64,000 nt of DNA from Bacillus sp. J37 (GTDB lineage: Bacteria; Bacillota; Bacilli; Bacillales; Bacillaceae). Below, piece by piece: positions 60,287 through 64,000 of this stretch (the first letter of the stretch is position 1; each line of letters starts with the position of its first letter). A model generated the notes under the pieces. The model did not search any database. It was not told the DNA's origin and was given only the letters and a program-made list of their open reading frames with translations. Made by a program: the position numbers and the translations under genes. The stretch spans positions 54,244-118,243 of the forward strand of contig NZ_JAEK01000012.1 in NCBI RefSeq assembly GCF_000518865.1, written 5' to 3'.

Positions 60287-60772
60287 TTAGATTTCCGGTG
60301 TTGGGGTCGGTTCAGCGTATCCCTCTTTATACATGTTATCGATTTTAGTTCGTATTTCTTTTATCGTTTTGCCTTCTTGGTAATCCACAATCGATTGTGC
60401 CGCGATTTCTAAACACACACCACACTTTGTTCCATGGTCGTCCCAAACAATAGCTCCGTTTTCTTTATTTTCATTAACAAAACAATCATAATTGCTTGTA
60501 TGGTTTGCTGTTTCACCACATCCACAATAACAAGGCATATTTTCTAACAACTCTTTATGTCCTGCAGCAGCCTGATAGATTGTTTGCATATCTTCTGTTT
60601 TCTCATTTAAGAAAGTAGGCAATACCTCTATACCAGCTGTTTCCTCTCGTATATCATTCACCACTTCATGTCCCTCGTGTTGATCATGTGAAGCATCATG
60701 TCCACCTGTACTGGAGCATCCTGATAACATACCACCCAGCAAGGCTAACACCAGAATGTTTCTTTTGCGCAT
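60287..60772 (-). CDS. PCYCGC-motif lipoprotein
   Basis: A 161-residue lipoprotein: signal peptide with lipobox LSGC at Cys19, a His/Asp-rich head (GGHDASHDQHEGHE), and the signature PCYCGCGETANHTSNYDCFV, then KCGVCLEIA. Four to six Cys in fixed pattern suggest binding of a metal ion on the outer face of the membrane. The group is widely annotated by this motif, without known function. TTGAGGGGG precedes the ATG. Monocistronic. Confidence 0.88.
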   Translation of the reverse strand: MRKRNILVLALLGGMLSGCSSTGGHDASHDQHEGHEVVNDIREETAGIEVLPTFLNEKTEDMQTIYQAAAGHKELLENMPCYCGCGETANHTSNYDCFVNENKENGAIVWDDHGTKCGVCLEIAAQSIVDYQEGKTIKEIRTKIDNMYKEGYAEPTPTPEI

Positions 60773-60819
60773 GTTTTATCCCCCTCAATATATGGTACCT
60801 AGTTTATTTTATCACAGGA

Positions 60820-61043
60820 ACAAAAGCTCAAGCGCCTTGATCAGCCTCGGGCAAATAAGACGAAAAGGAATAGAAAGACGTACTTTGTCTTCAATTCCTT
60901 TGTGGCTAGACCCTAGAGGGGGCTAGGCACTGGCAGTTTAAAAGCGCGACGTCCTGTCGCAAAAACTGCACTTGCACATCCTGTGCTTCGGAGCTGGATG
61001 TAGGGCATTTATCCACAGTTCAAAGAATTTTATAGTTTCCTAA
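60820..61043. repeat. Intergenic repeat B, copy 2
   Basis: Starts GAACAAAAGCTCAAGCGCC; shares GGGCAAATAAGACGA, TGGCTAGACCC, GCGACGTCCTGTCGC and TGCACATCCTGTGCTTCGG in order with 24181-24408. No ORF. Confidence 0.85.
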
Positions 61044-61048
61044 CGAAA

Positions 61049-61080
61049 AAAAGGACAGATTTAAAAAACTGCCCTTTACC
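61049..61080 (-). terminator. Rho-independent terminator
   Basis: On the minus strand AAAGGGCAG ... CTGTCCTTT followed by TTTTCG, just after the GTP cyclohydrolase II gene. Confidence 0.75.
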
Positions 61081-61083
61081 TCT

Positions 61084-61839
61084 TTAATCATTTGTACATG
61101 GATCATCTTGACTAAAATGGCCTGATCTTGTGATCTTCGTTTGCAAGTACTTTTCGTTATACTCAGATCGGTCTCCCCACAATGGTTTTCGCTCTGAAAC
61201 ATATAGTCCTGATTCTTTCAATGCTTCAAGCTTTTTGGGGTTATTTGTTATAAGAGTAACTGGTTTTGAACGCAATGCTTTTAGTACATGTATGGCATCC
61301 TCATAATTTCTAGAATCATCAACAAACCCAAGGTTTTCGTTTGCCTCTACAGTATCATAGCCATTCTCCTGAAGGATATAAGCCATTGCTTTACTGAACA
61401 AACCAATTCCTCTACCTTCATGATTTGCCAGATAAAATAAAGCACCTGTTCCATGATCAACAATCATTTTCATCGATTTCTTCAATTGAAATCCGCAATC
61501 ACATCGCTTACTGCCAAAAATATCACCTGTATGACAAATAGAATGCATTCTAATAAGTACTTCTTCTTCATCTTCAAAATTTCCGTACACTAAAACGCTT
61601 GATTGCTGAAGTTCTGCTAAATTGATGCTAGCTAGCTTTTCAATGATCTTCTCATAGTTTTCTGTCACTTCATCACAATTCAACCAGCAATACCAGTAAA
61701 ATACGATGGTCTCTTCAAACAAATTAACAGGAAGTCGAATTGGCCCTACTAAATAAATGGCACCCTTTTGCGTTCTAATAAGTTGAATCTTATCCTGAAG
61801 CAAAGCTATTACATCTGATTTTAATTTCGTTTGTGTCAA
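61084..61839 (-). CDS. GTP cyclohydrolase II (RibA-like), standalone
   Basis: A 251-residue protein. Zinc ligands Cys102, Cys113 and Cys115 (SICHTGDIFGSKRCDCGFQL), active-site NHEGRGIGL, and EANENLGFVDDSRNY, LITNNPKKLEAL all match RibA. It lacks the fused DHBP synthase domain of the riboflavin-operon RibA and has a divergent N-terminal 95 residues. First enzyme of flavin synthesis, or a paralogue feeding another pterin-like product. GGAGGAAG precedes the ATG. Not in a riboflavin operon. Confidence 0.88.
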   Translation of the reverse strand: MTQTKLKSDVIALLQDKIQLIRTQKGAIYLVGPIRLPVNLFEETIVFYWYCWLNCDEVTENYEKIIEKLASINLAELQQSSVLVYGNFEDEEEVLIRMHSICHTGDIFGSKRCDCGFQLKKSMKMIVDHGTGALFYLANHEGRGIGLFSKAMAYILQENGYDTVEANENLGFVDDSRNYEDAIHVLKALRSKPVTLITNNPKKLEALKESGLYVSERKPLWGDRSEYNEKYLQTKITRSGHFSQDDPCTND

Positions 61840-61887
61840 ATGCGTCTTCCTCCTTTATGAACCTATTTTGTGTTAAGAGGAGACATT

Positions 61888-62748
61888 TTAATACGATCCA
61901 TTAACGGTGAGACGAATTTTATTCCCAGAAGGATCTGCCGTGATTATCACCTTATCATCTCTCGTTACATCAAAGTCTAATTGCTGTAATTTTTGAGTGA
62001 CATGGTCCCTTTCAATCTCACTCGGATACACGATTGTATAATCCACTAGACCAACACTTTTCTCAGAAGGCTGTGGTGCACCGACACCATTCCAAACATT
62101 TAATCCGATATGATGATGATATCTTCCTGTTGATATAAATAATGCTTGATTACCATAGTTACACACCACTTCAAACCCGAGTCCTTTGCAGTAGAAATCC
62201 TTAGTTTTTTCAAGCTCTGATACATGTAGATGAATATGTCCCATTACTGTACCTTCAGGAAGCTTACTCCATTCATCGCTGCCACTCGCCAATAATCCTT
62301 CTACATCAATCGGGTCTGTTGACATTTCTACTTCTCCATTTTTCCAGTTCCAATGTGATGGAGAGCGGTCAACATATATTTCAATACCATTTCCATCAGG
62401 ATCTGCTAAATAAAGTGCTTCACTAACAAGATGGTCAGATCCTCCTTGTAATGGATACTTAACCTTCAGCAGATGTTTTAATACACTTCCTAAATCAGAG
62501 CGCGATGGAAGTAATAATGCGAAGTGGTATAAACCTGTTGTTCGCGGTTGTTTTGGAATCACGTCATCGGGTTGTTCAATCTTTAAAAGCGCTGTTTTTC
62601 CGTCTGCTGTTAAAATGACCCTTTTCTCTGATCGCTCAAGAATATGTAATCCTATTATTTCCTGGTAAAAAGCCAAAGATCGATCCAGATCTAACACTTT
62701 TAAGCTAAGCTTAGATACAAAAGTAGTTGGATATTTATGAAACGACAT
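61888..62748 (-). CDS. VOC-family ring-cleaving dioxygenase (CatE-like)
   Basis: A 286-residue, two-module vicinal-oxygen-chelate protein. Module 1: LSLKVLDLDRSLAFYQEIIGL ... GLYHFALLLPSR; module 2: GHIHLHVSELEKTKDFYCKG ... HHHIGLNVWNG. The metal triad His-x, His, Glu is seen (MGHIHLHV, HHHIGLN, and Glu in the last strand). B. subtilis CatE, catechol 2,3-dioxygenase, has this layout. It is downstream of wrbA on the same strand, past a terminator hairpin. Quinone/catechol stress is a plausible link. Exact substrate not proven. Confidence 0.8.
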   Translation of the reverse strand: MSFHKYPTTFVSKLSLKVLDLDRSLAFYQEIIGLHILERSEKRVILTADGKTALLKIEQPDDVIPKQPRTTGLYHFALLLPSRSDLGSVLKHLLKVKYPLQGGSDHLVSEALYLADPDGNGIEIYVDRSPSHWNWKNGEVEMSTDPIDVEGLLASGSDEWSKLPEGTVMGHIHLHVSELEKTKDFYCKGLGFEVVCNYGNQALFISTGRYHHHIGLNVWNGVGAPQPSEKSVGLVDYTIVYPSEIERDHVTQKLQQLDFDVTRDDKVIITADPSGNKIRLTVNGSY

Positions 62749-62765
62749 AATGTTTCCTTCCTTTC

Positions 62766-62830
62766 AAAAAAGGACTACCCCATACGTCAGGAATGATTAT
62801 TGATTTATCCTGTATGTGGGATAGTCCCTA
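62766..62830 (-). terminator. Large terminator hairpin of wrbA
   Basis: About 20-base-pair imperfect stem (62772-62792 with 62808-62827): GGACTACCCCATACG / TGTATGTGGGATAGTCC, followed on the minus strand by TTTTTTG. Confidence 0.85.
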
Positions 62831-62851
62831 TTACTTTCATTTACTTTTTAC

Positions 62852-63463
62852 TTAATTATGACTTTTTTTCACCATTTCCGCCACTGAAACTGTGCGTTTT
62901 GCCTGATGCTTAACAGCAGCTTGAACATCTTCAACCATGTTGCCATCCTGATCAACGGTTACACTTGTACCGTAAGGATTTCCACCAGCCGCAAATGTTA
63001 CAGGGTCTGTATAGCCAGGAGCTGCTACGATTGCTCCCCAATGATACATCGTTGTGTATAAAGATAGAATAGTTGCTTCTTGTCCACCATGCGGATTTTG
63101 TGCCGAAGCCATAGCACTTACTACTTTATTGACAAGCTTTCCGTTAAACCATAGACCACCGGTTGTATCAAGGAAAGCTTTCATTTGAGCTGGCATGTTA
63201 CCAAAACGTGTTGGAACACTAAAGATAATAGCATCTGCCCACTCAAGGTCATCCAATGTTACTTCAGGAACATTCTTTGTTTCTTCATGATGCTTTTTCC
63301 AAGCTGGATTAGACTCAATGGCTGATTGTGGCGCTGTTTCCGGTACTTTTAACACTTTTACTTCAGCACCAGCTTCTTTTGCTCCTGCCTCTGCCCACTG
63401 AGCTAATTGATAGTTCGTACCTGAAGAACTGTAATAAATAACGGCGAGTTTCACATTTGACAT
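62852..63463 (-). CDS. NAD(P)H:quinone oxidoreductase WrbA-like flavodoxin
   Basis: A 203-residue WrbA-type protein: FMN loop YYSSSGTNYQLAQW, PTRFGNMPAQMKAFLDTTGGLW and GGNPYGTS are diagnostic. Two-electron reduction of quinones, protecting against quinone stress. I chose ATG at 63463 (MSNVKLAVIYYSS) with AAAAGGAG 9 bases upstream, which yields the usual length. A frame open to 63526 would add a basic 21-residue head, with weaker initiation signals. Confidence 0.9.
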   Translation of the reverse strand: MSNVKLAVIYYSSSGTNYQLAQWAEAGAKEAGAEVKVLKVPETAPQSAIESNPAWKKHHEETKNVPEVTLDDLEWADAIIFSVPTRFGNMPAQMKAFLDTTGGLWFNGKLVNKVVSAMASAQNPHGGQEATILSLYTTMYHWGAIVAAPGYTDPVTFAAGGNPYGTSVTVDQDGNMVEDVQAAVKHQAKRTVSVAEMVKKSHN

Positions 63464-63673
63464 ACTTTCCATCTCCTTTTTGGAATCATTTTTAAATAGT
63501 TTTGATAAAAAACCCATATTCACCACACCTGTTCTCTCTTGTTGTTTACTTATAAAAGTCGGGTCATACTAAATTATACCCAGACCTTATCGTATTAAAT
63601 CTTATATCTCTAATTCATTTATTATTAATTCGAGATTTATTGTATCAAGGTACTTATCTGTTGTCAAGGAACG

Positions 63674-64000
63674 GGGGGACAGTGAACTATAACCTATAAA
63701 ATGGACAGTTTAATAAAGGGACTTATGCTGCCAACAGATGACTTCGGTATTGATCTGGAGTCATCTTGTTTAATCCCCATTGATATCGGTGATGATTATA
63801 TTCCTTCATATAAGCATTCACCACGTGCTTTAATTCTCCTAAACTCTTACAACCTTTATATTCCACTTCATCCTTAAAGTGCCCAAAAAATGATTCCATT
63901 GGGGCATTATCCCAACAGTTACCTCTCCGTGACATTGATTGGGTAATGCCTAATTCCTTTACTTTCTTTTGAAATAAAGGGTTGGTGTAATGAACACCTT
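63674..64000 (-). mobile_element. 3' end of an IS3-family insertion element
   Basis: The transposase gene below and the flanking stretch ACAGTGAACTATAACC, AAAATGGACAGTTT (about 63675-63715) form the end of an IS3-type element (IS150-like). The other end lies outside the window, so the exact boundary and target duplication cannot be set. Confidence 0.6.
63723..64000 (-). CDS. IS3-family transposase OrfB, C-terminal part
   Basis: Frame open to the window edge: GVHYTNPLFQKKVKELGITQ then SMSRRGNCWDNAPMESFFGH FKDEVEYKG. The DDE integrase core's last part is visible: the D-x-G-x-x-Y-like start, the conserved S-x-R-G-x-x-x-D-N-A-x-x-E-S-F-F-x-x-x-K block with the catalytic Glu, then YNHHRYQWGLNKMTPDQYR. 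The N-terminus and orfA are cut off. The ATG at 63935 is internal. Whether the element is intact cannot be seen. Confidence 0.92.
   Translation of the reverse strand, partial: GVHYTNPLFQKKVKELGITQSMSRRGNCWDNAPMESFFGHFKDEVEYKGCKSLGELKHVVNAYMKEYNHHRYQWGLNKMTPDQYRSHLLAA

Overview
The window comes from a spore-forming member of the Bacillaceae (Bacillus sensu lato). The evidence is AT-rich DNA, strong AGGAGG-type ribosome sites, frequent TTG and GTG starts, and a gene order that follows the hpr-yhaI-prsA-yhaL-yhaMNOPQR-hemZ-yhaX-yheABCDEFG-nhaX-hemAT-nhaC segment of Bacillus subtilis. Sporulation markers are YhaL, YheC/YheD-type proteins, an alpha/beta SASP, two YjcZ-type miniproteins, a His/Asn/Tyr-rich coat-like protein and Sda. 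I cannot name the species.

Layout. 1-16 kb: the 3' part of hpr (scoC), yhaI, two small membrane proteins, two YjcZ miniproteins, the foldase prsA flanked by a pair of related palindromes, yhaL, the 3'-5' exoribonuclease yhaM, the SbcCD-like pair yhaO-yhaN, the ABC exporter yhaQ-yhaP, yhaR and hemZ. 16-20 kb: less conserved singletons (GNAT, racemase-like, P-loop kinase-like, CDP-diglyceride-synthase-like, permuted NlpC/P60-like). 20-28.5 kb: yhaX, yheA-yheB, then four consecutive ATP-grasp genes of the YheC/YheD family, yheE and an acidic miniprotein. 28.5-38.5 kb: a PucR-type regulator with msmX, sspB-like SASP, yheF, yheG, a YbjQ protein, an HPr-like protein, nhaX, hemAT, nhaC, a DinB-fold protein and a coat-like protein. 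38.6-44.5 kb: a frameshifted 3D-domain wall protein, then a glucuronide-use module (beta-glucuronidase, GPH symporter, divergent AraC regulator). 44.6-46.5 kb: KGG-repeat stress protein, a sigma-B-type promoter with a small membrane protein, and an unusual M1-P-M2 plus TrkA_C protein. 46.7-51.1 kb: class I ribonucleotide reductase behind tandem NrdR-type boxes and a cobalamin riboswitch, followed by sda. 51.2-64 kb: DedA, YitT, a decayed RsbR-like gene, catalase, Gfo/Idh oxidoreductase, Cof-type HAD phosphatase, Mn-type CDF exporter, PCYCGC lipoprotein, RibA-like GTP cyclohydrolase II, CatE-like VOC dioxygenase, WrbA and the end of an IS3-type element running off the window.

Intergenic space is rich in repeats: five copies of a MITE-like GC-rich element, two copies of a roughly 225-bp element, one further MITE-like element and a pair of 55-bp palindromes. 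One copy supplies the stop codon of a YheD-like gene, one appears to have cut a GNAT gene down to 17 codons, and one lies between nrdA and nrdB. Many miniproteins below 60 residues, each with a good ribosome site, lie between the larger genes.

How the genes work together: ribonucleotide reductase is predicted to be under two independent signals (dNTP level through NrdR, cobalamin through the riboswitch). Sda, just downstream, links replication status to sporulation. HemAT (sigma-D-type promoter), NhaC/NhaX and catalase serve oxygen sensing, sodium/pH and peroxide stress. The glucuronide genes carry a candidate cre site and a palindromic operator.
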